A stretch of DNA of 64,000 bases. It comes from Rosa chinensis. Taxonomy: Eukaryota > Streptophyta > Magnoliopsida > Rosales > Rosaceae. Location of the stretch: the NCBI RefSeq assembly GCF_002994745.2, contig NW_020126832.1, positions 62,001-126,000 on the forward strand. The letters run 5' to 3'. The notes beneath the pieces were generated by a model. The model worked only from the letters and a program-made list of their open reading frames with translations, searched no databases and was not told the origin of the DNA. Below are positions 23,281 through 35,444 of this stretch, in pieces; the first letter of the stretch is position 1, and each line of letters starts with the position of its first letter. Made by a program: the position numbers and the translations under genes.

Positions 23281-24059
23281 TAGAGGAAGAATAATTATCT
23301 TCTATTCGCAATATCAAACAGAAAAGCTACTGGAATCAGATTGAAAATGAATACGAGCAGAGGAAAAGAAAGTTACTACCACAGAAAGATAAAGACACTA
23401 TAACAGTTATACAAAGCTACTATATGTAATCAAAAAGGAAAAACGAAGACATGACAAAGATTGGTATTATAATGAAAAATGACGACAGCAGCGTGCCGCT
23501 GTACCGCGAACCTACCAGTCTATCAATCAGCTTCTAGTTTTGATATAAATTAAAAGGCAAGAGGAAAAAACAAAGAATATATAACAAAACAGCAAATGTA
23601 GAATTATTTCATTCTGTTAGTTGCTTTTCTGAACTGTATCAGTAGCATTTACAAACTGCATTTGTAACTTTGACTGTACAAATCAGCTAAAACCTGCATT
23701 AGTTAACAGAGATAGCTATGAACAATCAACTTGCACAACAGTTTCATTATGCAATCAACTTTCAACAAAAACACATGATTGATACAGTGATGAAATCACA
23801 ACAACTACGCATGATTTAACAGCTAATTTAACTATAAGCTACGCACAATTTAGGTTTAGCAAAACAAAAATGAAATCACATTGATGAAATTTGAAATACA
23901 AATCAAGCTAAACAAATTGTAGAGAGAGAAGGCTGAGATCGAATCAAAACAAAAACGAAATTACAGTGATGAAAATCGAAGTAAAAATCAAGCTAAACAG
24001 AGTGCAAAGATATGGAATTAAACCTCAATGATCGATTAGAGACTGTTGCGAACTAGAAG

Positions 24060-24215
24060 GAGAGCTTCATCTTCGTTTCGGAGCTAGAGAGAGAGCTTTG
24101 TCTTCCTGAGCGAGCTAGAGAGAGAGCTTTGTCTTCCTGAGCGAGCTAGAGAGAGAGAGCTTCACGGTTTGCTAGAGAGAGAGAGTTTCATCGTGGTAGA
24201 GAGAGAGAGAGACTG
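24060..24215. repeat. GAGAGAG-rich repeats in the MULE1 transposase leader
   Basis: Three units of GAGCTAGAGAGAGAGCTTTG / TCTTCCTGAGC lie upstream of the transposase on the minus strand, where they read as CT-rich 5' UTR sequence. Confidence 0.55.
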
Positions 24216-24267
24216 AGTAACTGAAACAGAAATTTAAATAATAGATAGGTGAGGGTAAAATAAGTAT

Positions 24268-24437
24268 GGTTTTTTACTTCAACAGTGTCTGAACTCTTCA
24301 AGGACTTTTGAAATGATACCTGAACTTTCAAAGTGATCAAAGTGATACCTGGACTCTAATTTTCTTGTCAACGGAATACCTACGTCAGAATTCAGTTACG
24401 GCTCCGTAATCCGGAGGCACGTGAGGCGCATGTGATC
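24268..24437 (+). repeat. Left TIR of MULE2
   Basis: Begins GGTTTTTTACTTCAACAG and ends in GTGAGGCGCATGTGATC. It pairs with 36304-36472 in inverted orientation. Confidence 0.9.
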
Positions 24438-27400
24438 AAAAAAGTGAGGGCAAAACAGACTTTTTCTCCTGATTCCCCCCTACAGTCGATCAAAAACTCA
24501 ATTCCCTCTAAACTAACCACACTTTGGGAAAATCTCATACCTAAATCAGTCCCAAACTATTGCTCCCAAAACAAAAAGATCGATAAAAGCGAATCAACCA
24601 GATTGGAAAAGGGCTCCATTCAATTTTATTCCCGACAAAAAGTGATCGATGGCGAAGATGTGGAGATTCTTTAGAGAATCTGGACCCAAAAGAGAAGATA
24701 GTAAGTGTTCATTCCTCTCTCTTTTGATAAAGTCAGTAATAACATAGAACTAGTCATGGTTTTCAGAGAATCCCGTTTTGTTAGCTCAGATTACCATTTA
24801 GGGGTTAGATTAAAATGAAAATATTTTTTAGGGTTTGGGGATTTGGGGCAGAATATTTAAATCTAGATTGGGATGGGTCCTTGTATTGATAAGTAGTATT
24901 TTCCTTGTCATTTACTGGTTTTGCATTGGATTCTTCTTGTTTGAATATGCATAAACAGTTTTTATTGTTTCGATTGGGTACCCATTTCGATTTGATGAAC
25001 TTGGATTATATATATTTTGTTTTTGTTTTACTTTTTCTGGAATTTCTGGGAAACATAATCTTGTGCTGGGAAGCAATTTTGAAGTTGTTTTGCTTTTTCT
25101 GGAATTTTTGGGAAGCAATTTTGATGAGAGATTGAGCATTAATCTTGTACTTTTTCAATTTCATTTTAGTTCCAGAGGATTTATACACCATGGAAATACA
25201 CCATGGTGGTTACTTTGACAAGATGCCTGATGGTACGAAGAAATACAAAGTGGCTAGGTTCAACAAGGATGGTGGGAAATTTTGGCTAGATGGCCTAGAT
25301 CCTGATAAGATTGCATGGACAGAGTTTGGAAACATTGCTTGGGATCTTGGGTACAGGGAGAAGCCAATTTCATATTACTACAAGATGCCTAGGACTTACT
25401 GCAATGAGGGATGGATGCCACTTAGAAACGATGCAGATGCACTTGAGATGGTGAAGCTTATTCCACTGAAGACAAGGCAGATTAGTGTCTTCATTACTGG
25501 TGGAGGGAGGAGGAGGAAGAAGGAGGCAGAGGATGATGATTTGAGGCCAGTGGACCCAAATTGGGAGAATCCTTTGAATAGATTAACAGCAGCTGAGAAA
25601 AGGAAGGTGGAACTGGAAGCAAACATTGCTGGGAGTAAGCTAAATAGGCTTGGTGTGTCAGGTTGTGGTTCAAGTGGAGTTAATGTGGTTGGTGGTGGAG
25701 ATGTTAATGCAAGGCAAGAAGGGGTTAGGCAGAAGGTAAGGGCAGATGGGGTCATTACTTTGGACTCAGACTCAGACTTGGAAGCTACTGAGGGTGGAAG
25801 GCAGCAAAGTCAAGGCACCTTTACTGGTTTTAGTGACTTGGTGCCTGACTTGTTTTCTTTTGAAAGTGTGGCCCAAGCTGGAAATGAAAATATTGGACAG
25901 GGGCAAAGGAATAAGGCTGAGGAGCAAGCTAAGGTGGGATACAACAAGCACATCAAGACCTAGAGTGAAACATACCGTGCAAAAGAGGTGGGAAGGAAGG
26001 CGGCTACCTTGTGTGCTTGCTGCAGAACAACAAGAATCCGAACCAACTGAAGTTGAAGCAGTACCAACCCAAACTGAACCAGGCCATCCTAAAGCAGAAG
26101 CAAACCAATTTGAAGCACAACTAAGCCAAGTTGAAGGTGAGGCAAGTCAGGTTGAACCAAGCCAACCTGAAGTAAAGGAAGCTAAAGCAGAAGCAAAGGA
26201 AGCTGAAGCTGAAGCAAGCCAATTTGAAGCACAACCAAGCCAAGTTGAAGGTGAGGCAAGTAAGGTTGAACCAACTGAAGCTGAAGCAAAGGAAGCTGAA
26301 GCTGAGAGATTGAGCCAATTTGAAGCACCACCAAGTCAAGTTGAAGGTGAACCAAGTCGGGTTAAACCAAGCCAAGCTGAAGCAAAGGAAGCTGAATTCG
26401 GAGAGAAGAAGGGCAAGAAGCAGAACCAAGGTGAGAAGGGCAAGAAGCAGAACAAAGGAGTAGGGAAGGGGAAGAAGGTTGGTGAATCAGAGAAGGGGAA
26501 GAAGGTTGGTGAATCTAAAAGGGGGAAGAAACAAAAGTTGAGTGAAGCTGAGAAAGGCAAGAAGGTTGCTGTTGATTCTGGCAGACCTGCTTCTAAGAAG
26601 AAGGGGAGACGAACTAAGGAACCAAGGTACAACACCAGGAAGAGTAGTTCAAAGGTTTATGAGCAAGTTGAAGACACAGATACCAGCTCTGAGGGTTCAG
26701 ATTTCTACATTGACAGTGATTATGATCCACAAGTTTCTGAAGATGATGTGGAGTTTGAAGCCAATGTGTCAAATCCCACAATTGTTGAAGAATATGAAGA
26801 CATGGGATTTAAAGGACAATGTAGTGATGAAGGTGGAGATACAGAGGAAGATCTGGGCAGTTTGCAAGGTTCTGAAACAGAGGAAGATGAGGAAGGGAAT
26901 CCACTTCCCATGCCTACTTTGAGAGGTATTAAGCTGAAGAGTTGGAATAGAAGGGTGGATTTGAAGAACCCTAAGTTTGTACTTGGCCATGTGTTTCCAA
27001 ATAATGAGGTGCTCAAAGAAGCTATAAGGGAGTATGGTCTAGTGAGTAGAAGAGGGTTGTGGTTTTAGAAGAACAGTAAACAGAAAATTGAGGTTAAGTG
27101 TCAACTTGGCTGCCCTTTTTGGTTGTATGCAAGAAACATTGCAGATCTTGACCCATCCACACTTGTCATCAAGACTCTAAATGATAAGCACAATTGTTCC
27201 CACCTTACACATAGTCATCACCTGACTTACAATAGAGTAGCCAAGGAGGTTCAAGCGGACTTGTTGGTGGATGAAGATTGGTCTAGGAAAGGGATTCAAA
27301 ACCATATCCAGAAGAAGTTCAATTTGGAAGTGAGTGTTCAGAAAATTTCGAGGGGGAAAATCAAGGCTAAAAGAATGAATGAGGGACATTATATAGATCA

Positions 27401-28824
27401 GTATAACAAGTTAGCAAGTTACCAGAAGGAGTTGATGAGGAGCAACCCAGGATCCACAGTGGAAATAAAGACTGAAATGGTGGGGGAGGTGAGGAGATTT
27501 CATAGGATGTATGTATGTTTGGCTGCCTGCAAGAAAGGTTGGATTGAAGGTTGCAGACCCATTATTGGGTTGGATGACTGCCATATAAAGGGTCATCACC
27601 CAGGTCAGTTGTTGTGTGCAGTGGGGGTTGATGCAAACAATGGGATGTTCCCCATTGCCTATTCAATTGCTGAGGTGGAAAACACAGATACTTGGAGGTG
27701 GTTTCTGGAGTACCTGAAATGGGATTTGAGGATTGAAAGGGAGTCAGCCTACACATTCATCACTGACAAGCAGAAGGGTTTGGGGATTGCCATTGGAGAG
27801 TTGTTCCTTGGAGCTGAACACAGACATTGTGTGAGGCATATGTACAACAACTTCAAGGCTAAGCATCCAGGAGAGGGGCTGAAACAACTTGTGTGGGATG
27901 CAGCTAGATCAAGCACAAAGGTTTGGTTTAAGAAACACATGGAGGAGCTGCAACAATTGGATGATGTGGCCTGGAAATGGTTTGAGGACAAGAATCCAGA
28001 ACAGTGGAGTAGAGCCTATTTCAGGGGAGATTCAAAATGTGACTTGCTATTGAACAATTTGTGTGAGTCATGGAATGGAGCTCTAATTCCAGCAAGGGAC
28101 AAGCCTATATTAACCATGTTGGAGAAGATAAGGATGGAATTGATGGTTAGAATGGAAAATAGAAGAGTGGCAGCACATAGATGGAAGGATATGGTTGGTC
28201 CAAGGATTAAGAAGATTATTGAAAAAGTGGCAGAGAGGACTAGTTGTTACAGAGCCTATCATTCAGGGGAGTTTGAGTTCCAAATTACTGGAGGGGGAGA
28301 TCATGGAAGCAAGCATGCAGTGGACTTGAGGATGCACACATGTACATGTAGGAGGTGGCAATTGAGTGGCATTCCTTGTGTGCATGCCATTTGTGCCATT
28401 AGAACCAAAAAGGCAGATCCTGTTCTCTTTTGTGACGATTGCCTACTGCCTTCTACCTACATGGAGTCATACAATCCAATTATTCATGCTATTGCTGGTG
28501 AGGATGATTGGGAACCGGTGGATTACCCAATAGCACCTCGCCCATACAAAAAGCAAGCTGGCAGACCCAAAATGAAGAGAACTAAGGAGCCATGTGAGAA
28601 CAAGCAACCACCACCAGCCCCTAACACAACCAAAATGCCAAGAACCTACTCGAAGATGACATGTCAAGTTTGCTTCAAGAAAGGGCATAATAGATTGGGT
28701 TGCCCAATTAGAAAGGCAAAGAAAGCAGCAGCACAACAAGCAGTAAGTAATTCCAATTGTTTATGCTGGTTACATTACACATCATGGAGTTGATATTAAT
28801 CACTACAAGAAAATGACTCTTTTA

Positions 28825-29290
28825 CCGCCCACATTTTACGGCGTGCATTAATGCGTGCCGTAATAGGTACACATTTACAGCGCATTTACACGCAGGCCGT
28901 TAATAACCTTTCTGATATGGTCTTTTACGGCGTGCATTTAATGCGTGCCGTAATAGGTACACATTAACGGCGCATTTTCACGCAAGCCGTTAATATCGTT
29001 TCTGATATGGTCTTTTACGGCTTACATTTAATACACGCCGTTAATGTTATTTTTTTATTTAGTCTTTTACGCCGTGCATTAGATGTACGCCGTTAATGTT
29101 ATTTTTCATTTGGTCTTTTATGGCATGCTCTAATGCACGCCATTAATGTTATTTTTCATTTAGTCTTTTATGACATGCATAGATACACGCCGTAATAGTA
29201 TTATCTTTTACAACGTGCAAGAGTAGTGCGCCGTTAATGTCCTTTTAAAATGGACTTTTACGGCATGCATTGATGTGTGCCGTAAAACTA
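28825..29290 (+). repeat. CACTA left subterminal repeats
   Basis: About eight degenerate units of TTTTACGGCGTGCAT..ATGCGTGCCGTAA, each a small inverted repeat. These are the probable transposase-binding region. Confidence 0.8.
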
Positions 29291-30103
29291 AAAGGCGGAA
29301 AAATTTTCACTAAGTTTTTATTTCCCTCCATCACTTCCCGCTACACATTTCATTTTCATTTTTTTTTCATTCATAACACAAAAAATTTTCTCTCTCCCAG
29401 ACACAGACCTCAATTTTCGCATCTCTTCCTTCCACGTCTCTTCCCACCGCCAAGTCCCCGTTCACTGGATTTGCTCCACCACAGAGTCACCGGCCGCGTA
29501 CCTCCCACCACCACCACCACGACGTTCTGTGCTCCTCTCATCGAGATGTCGTGGATCGATTGAGCTGCGAATTAAAGAACATTGAAGTGGTTGCTGCTCT
29601 CAGAGATTGGGGCCACCGGTTTCAGGGTCTTGAAGTTTCTGAAACCCTTTTGGAGAAAGTTGAGAACTTTTTGGCCTTGTCTTGCTCATTTTCTCTCAAT
29701 CTTCATATTGAGTTGTAGTCTTTAGTAGAATCAATGATTAATAAGCATGTGTAGGAACAAAGCTTAGCCATTTTTGTTTCTGGGTACTCTAATCCAATTT
29801 GGTTCATTGCTGGTTGTCTATGTAATTGGGAAAGTGGGTTTCTTTATTTGCTATGTAATAACCCTGCCAATACTTTATTAAGCAACCCAAGTGGAATTTG
29901 ATGTTGTGAATGAGCATGTTTATAATTGTTTATACTAGGAAAAAAGAAACTAGTGCAGGAGAATACTGGCTATAGTTAAATTATAAGCTTGCCTAGCATA
30001 TATTCCTCACACCGTAGATCCTAGCATATGTTCCATGCTTTTTTTTTTCTTTCTTTTTTATGATCTTAAGCAGGTTTTTGACTTTTAAATTAATGTGCTG
30101 CAG
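29291..30103 (+). other. CACTA interior upstream of captured exons
   Basis: A pyrimidine-rich stretch and a short proline/histidine-coding segment (29400-29563) end in an early stop after MSWID. It looks like a 5' leader or an exon of unknown origin. No family was recognised. Confidence 0.35.
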
Positions 30104-31441
30104 GGTATCAAGTTCTTTGAACCAGAGGTGGGAAGAATTGATTGCTTACATTCTGTATCTGGAGTCAGAATTTTTTTTTGTATTAAGTTTAAACTAGAAC
30201 TTGAAGTGTTATATTCCCATTAATTTTGTAAGTTTCTTTTAGTAACTATGAAGCATTGGTTTATTGATTGAACCAGATCAAGGGAGATTTGCCTGAAAAG
30301 GTGGAGTACGTTGGGATGAAAAATTTGATTAATGCTCTAAAACAAAGTGTTGGACTTCAAAATGGAAAGCTACTATTTGGATATGAAGGTACACTCTTCT
30401 ATATCATCATCCTGTGCTGTGTCATTTCCAGTAGTTTTTGTACAAATAATTTGGAATCAAATAGAATACTTTTTTAAATTGAATCACTAATTGACAATTT
30501 AAATTGTAAGATCAAGCTTAACCAGTTCCATAAGATGAATTATCTAAACATTCATTCATAGACACCTTGGTTGAGCCAGGAAAGAATGTGAATATTGGTC
30601 TGGCCAACACAAGTCACTGACTTTTCCATGGGATTCTACAGTCGAGTATTTGATATATCAAAATGAACTGAAATTTTTGGTTTGATCTTTTATGCTTGTA
30701 ACATCTTTGGAAAAACATACAGAAAAAATAGTTATAATTCTTTTCTCTGACCCAATAACAAAAATTAATAATTTTCTTTCTTCTAATCTTCAGGTAATAA
30801 TTATAGGGAATTGACTTGGGGAGCTTTAGATGATGTTGTGATGGGTGGAGTGAGTGAAAGTACATTTCTGATCGACCCAAATGGCAGTGAAAATGGTGGA
30901 CCAACTGGACTTTTTAAAGGTCCGTTCTTTGTAAACTCTAGACTTTTGGTTGTCTAGTGTTTTCTTACTAGTGATTCTATAAAACTGTAGTTAGTAATTA
31001 TTTTTTTCATATTGGGTTGCATCAACTCAAACATTTAATATATTTTGTATGTCTCCTTTAGGAGTTGTTTTTACTGCATATAACGGTGGGTTTACAAGCA
31101 TCAGAACAAAGGTAAACAGGGATGCTTTCTCTTGATTGTTAGAACTTTTTACCCAGTCATGAATGTTTTTTGACATCCGAAGTTACTAAGTCCTTGTCAA
31201 GTGTAATATTAAGTTTGGCAGTCAAGATACAAGATATTCTAAATTGCTTGCTTTCCTTAATTTACTTGTGGCTTGTTTTTAGAATCTATCAACTCCTGAG
31301 GATCTCTCTGCATATGATGGTATAGAGCTGCGCCTTAAAGGTGATGGTCGTTGTTATAAACTAATTCTTCGGACAAGTGGTCATTGGGATACTGTTGGTT
31401 ACACAGCAGGCTTTGACACCGTAAAAGACCAGTGGCAGACA
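30104..31441 (+). pseudogene. Captured fragment of an HCF173-like CIA30-domain gene (5 exons)
   Basis: Exons 30104-30127, 30277-30388, 30794-30919, 31062-31111 and 31283-31441 have consensus GT-AG borders and compatible phases, and together read 157 codons with no stop. The peptide contains GIKFFEPE, EKVEYVGMKNLINALKQ, WGALDDVVMGGVSES, GLFKG, GGFTSIRTK and YDGIELRLKGDG. This is the CIA30 (complex I intermediate-associated 30) domain as found in plant HCF173 / At4g18810-type chloroplast proteins with NmrA folds. HCF173 promotes psbA mRNA translation. The N-terminal Rossmann half and the C-terminal end of CIA30 are absent, so this is a transduplicated piece and not a working gene. Which paralogue it came from is uncertain. 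Confidence 0.85.
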
Positions 31442-31897
31442 GTGAGTATCACAATGGTCCTCTCAATTTTTCTCTGGCCAAATCAAGGTACAATTTTTTT
31501 CACTTATTGTTTCAGTTTTCATATTCTGCTTGATCTATTTAGGGTTTTTCAATTGTGGGAGGTTTCTTGTCTGGTTTGCCTAGTTTGTTGGTTTGACTGC
31601 TTGTTTGACCGTATGTACCTACATTTGAGGTTTTATTTTGATCAATCTTGATTGTTTTTTTTTAATAAGGGGCTGGTTCCCCCCCCCCCCCCCCCCCTAT
31701 CTTGATTGTTCTTAGCTTTAGTGGGACTTTAGTTGGAGTGTGTTTCGATTCGAGGAATCAAATTCCATTCTGGGTCTATTGAGTTGTGTTCAAATTTTGA
31801 GTTTTCTGCATTTATGATTAAGCCCAGATAGATAGTTTAGAGAAAAAGTTTATATTTTTTGTTAAGTTTGAAGTTGAATATGTGCTTGGGTTTTGGT

Positions 31898-31928
<31 letters not shown>

Positions 31929-34074
31929 GTGTGTGTGTATATCTCTTTTGGTTTTGGTTATCTTTTGTCAGCAGGTGGGATTTTGATTTCTTCTATCTTT
32001 TTGGGTTTTGGCTTAGAATCACTTGCTAGGTGGTTTGAGCTGCCTCAGCCGAGCTGTCGGGCTTCACACTCACCAGAGGAACAAGAGAGCCAGACTTTTC
32101 GACTTTCAGGTGGGTTTCTTTCTTTCTCATTTTATTCTTGCTAGCTGTGTTGAGGGCCATAGTTTGCTGAAATTCTTGTTCACATGAACATGCAGAGATC
32201 TGAGACAATTAAATTCGTAATAATGAGGGAGGAGCGTGATGGGTCTATTTTGATTTGGAACTTGGTTTTATTTAACTGGTTTGGTGATCATTGCTTTTGA
32301 TCAGAGTAGATAAATTGGATGCTGAAACCAGTTGTTCATAGTTGAGATATCTGGCATCCAAAGTCTAACAGCCCTGATTCTCGCACTTGGTATGAATTTC
32401 TCAGCCAATCTTATTCTTTCTTGTTCCCTAAAATTGTTTGAGATCTGCCTACTACTGATGTATTATATGTGATTCTGTACTTTGTAATTTTTCCCCCCTT
32501 GTATTTTGTTACTGATAAAATATTATCAGTATGACCAAGTATTTAAGTTTTAATCAAACTCCCCAACTGATCAGGGAGGATGAATTTTAATTTGGTGATG
32601 ATGATTTCTATGACTAGGCTGAGATTGTAAGTGTTTTTAATTAAGCATGATTATGAAGTTAGTTTTGTGCAAGTAGATAATACTTCCCTTTTGACAGTTC
32701 GATTATATATGCTGTACTCTTTTGAGAAAATCTTGTGAGTTCATGTTGTCTTCTGACCAAATATTCACTACTGCAATCCTTTACATTACTATATGAGTTT
32801 CAGTAATCCTATAGGAGTTTGACTATATTAACTTAAATGTGTGTTTGCTAGCTGGAATAATGACATAATGGACTTCACAAGGCTAGGTTGCGTATTTCTT
32901 ACTTTATTTGTTTTCTTTCTTTGTTGTTTATGGTTCTATGATACTTTTGTATCACTTGAGTGTTTACCTCCTTGTGGGGATACTTTTATTTGCTACCAAT
33001 TTTCTTTGTTTTTGCACTTCTGATGTAAGAGTCTATTTGATTGCATTTATATTACCTAAATAACAACCAGAGAGTTTGGAACACTAAGTATGGCTCAAGG
33101 AAGTACAATTGCATGGCCTATCAAGTACATCAAGTTGGTTTAGCTAGTATTGAAACTTTGAGGTAATTTATTCTCTGATCTCTTTTTCTTCCATATCTGT
33201 GTGCATCTAATAAGGTGACTTCTGTTCTTTTTGGTTTTCTGGTTCTTACTTCTTAGTTTCATTGCAAATTATTTAAGTTTTCATTTAGCATCAGATTTTT
33301 ATTGCATTGTTGGATAGTCTGAAAGAGCTGCATTTTTTTGCTAGATTTTGGGCTTATCTACAGGTTCTGTTTTACAGAGTTCATATATCTTCTCCTAAGT
33401 TGAGAGCTTGGGTTTTACTTTTGGTGTGATTGGAGGAATGGAAAAGCGCTATGGCCGGATACTTGCACTCTCTTTTAGTGTTTGTTGGTTTATTTTGTGT
33501 TTTTATGTCATTGATTGTTTTTAGAAAAGTTGTGCTGAAATATTAGGTAATTGAACTTGTTACTGTTAGTGAAAAATTGACATCTTCATTATATGTTTAA
33601 CTCAGATGGTCATTTGCTATTAGATGGTTTGCTGAGTACTTGCTTCTATTTATTATTAATTGTGTTTTACATTCATAACAGGGACTTCCAGATTTTGAGG
33701 TTTATATTAACATGCCCTACTGATGATAAAGTGCTCAAAGTGATGGTCGATCGAGAGAATCTGCATTTAAATAGTTAGATGTTCAAAAGATGATGCAGTA
33801 TATTTTGTAATATGCTATATTCTTAACATAAGTTTAAACTCAAGTTGGCTAGAAATTGTACTGAGTCTGTAGTACATTGGATATGACAAGGTTGTTAAAA
33901 CCGTTTCTATTATCTATGATATATATGTTGATTCACCTGTACTTTGAGATTATTATTCTTGCTTAAGATTTACAAAATGAAATGTTAGTTGACCATTTTT
34001 GGATTATGAGCAGCCACGAAACCTCTCTGCCATAAAGACTTTTATGGCAGCCTATGTGCGTCGTAAGCGACATA
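31442..34074 (+). other. CACTA interior downstream of captured exons
   Basis: AT-rich DNA with a 19-C run (31679-31697) and AT/GT microsatellites near 31890-31940. A possible orphan exon near 32024-32109 (reading SLARWFELPQPS, with AG before and GT after) could be another captured piece but is not recognised. Nothing else can be supported. Confidence 0.4.
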
Positions 34075-34490
34075 AAAATTGACAGGAAAGCTTTTTACAG
34101 CGTGCAAATTGGGCTGTAAAAAACTGGGCAACTACTTCTTTTACGGCATGCAAAAGTGTGACATAAAAATAGTCTTTTACGGCATTCGAAGTAGGCCGTA
34201 AATAGAGTGCTAGATAGCCTTTTACGGCATGCCCTGTGTGCCGTAATAAGTGGTCTAAAAAGTCATTTACGGCGTGCTTTCTCGACATTCACGGCGTGCA
34301 AACATCCCATAAATCAAATTGGATATAGTTGAGAATATATTTACGGCCTACTTGGATGCACAATTACGGCCCTCTTATGAACGCCGTTAAAAGGTAATGT
34401 CTTTTACGGCTCCAGCATTTACAGCCTGCATTTGTGCGCCGTAAAAGGGTATTTACGGCGCACATTGTGGGCGGTAAAAGACTGTTTTTG
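34075..34490 (+). repeat. CACTA right subterminal repeats
   Basis: TTTTACGGCATGC / GCCGTAAA words are repeated many times up to the right TIR, mirroring the left side. Confidence 0.8.
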
Positions 34491-34863
34491 GTGTAGTGAA
34501 TAGACTCTTCTCATTTCAGGGAGAAGGGAGTTTCAATGCACTCAAGCAAAATAAGAAGAGGTCAAGGCAACAGGTTTGTGATTTCCTGTTCAGCACTTGG
34601 CTTAGTGACTTGTTCCTGATGTTCAAAAAATAGAATTAGTTTTAATCAATAGAGAGCCCAAGAGGGCTAAGGCCATCTTTTGACTTTTAATATATGCATA
34701 TTTCTATGGGAAATCCAATAGAAAAACCCACCAAAGCCCACACCTAGACTTGTCATCAATTTATGTCTTTAGAAGAATGTGTCCTTATGAAGGGTATGAG
34801 CCTTTAAAACTTCTTCCATGTGGGACTAACCAAGTTGCATTTCCAGCAGAATTGCTAATGCAA

Positions 34864-35444
34864 CAGACCTGTAACTTTGCAAAATTATAACTAATTCTAG
34901 AAAAATCGTTTTCAAGAGATTCCAATTCTGAAATGATCTTTAAGATGTCTACTGCAACTTTTATGAAGAAACCAACTTAAAATACCCAACCAAAATGTAC
35001 AGTTTTCAGTAAAAACACAGCTGCATCAAAAGCTCAGAAACACAATTTCAGAATTTGCAGACCTATAACTTTGTAAAATCATAACTAATTATAGAAAAAT
35101 CTTTTCAAGAGATTCCAATTCTAAAATGATCTTTGAGATGTCTACTGCAACTTTTATGAAGACACCAAATTCAAATACCGAACCAAAATATACAGTTTTC
35201 AGTAAAAAGGTAGCTGCATCAAAAGCTCATAAACACAATTTCAGAATTTTCAGACCTATAACTTTGCAAAATCATAACTGATTATAGAAAAATTGTTTTC
35301 AAGAGATTCCAATTCTAAAATGATCTTTGAGATGTCTACTGCAACTTTTATGAAGACACCAAATTCAAATACCGAACCAAAATGTACAGTTTTCAGTAAA
35401 AATGTAGCTGCATCAAAAGCTCAGAAACACAATTTCAGAATTTG
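34864..35444 (+). repeat. Three 194-bp tandem repeats in a MULE2 transposase intron
   Basis: Units start at 34864, 35058 and 35251 with CAGACCTATAACTTTGCAAA, and a partial fourth begins at 35445. They lie within intron 34574-35653 and are non-coding. Confidence 0.8.

Larger units (their letters stand above)
28801..34498 (+). mobile_element. CACTA element nested in MULE2 (level 3), carrying captured host exons
   Basis: It starts CACTACAAGAAAATGAC and ends with the inverted CACTACACCAAAAACAG. The flanking 3-bp TSD is AAT (28798-28800 and 34499-34501). The TIRs continue as TCTTTTACCGCCCACA on both ends. Subterminal regions are packed with TTTTACGGCGTGCA repeats. No TNP1 or TNP2 transposase motif is visible in the 5.7 kb, so it is non-autonomous. 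It carries five exons of a CIA30-domain gene at 30104-31441 with their introns, a Pack-CACTA-type gene capture. Confidence 0.9.

Noticed and set aside
26121..26635. Minus-strand ORFs rich in Phe/Ser/Leu
   Set aside because: Antisense shadows of the Glu/Lys-rich linker of the MULE2 transposase.
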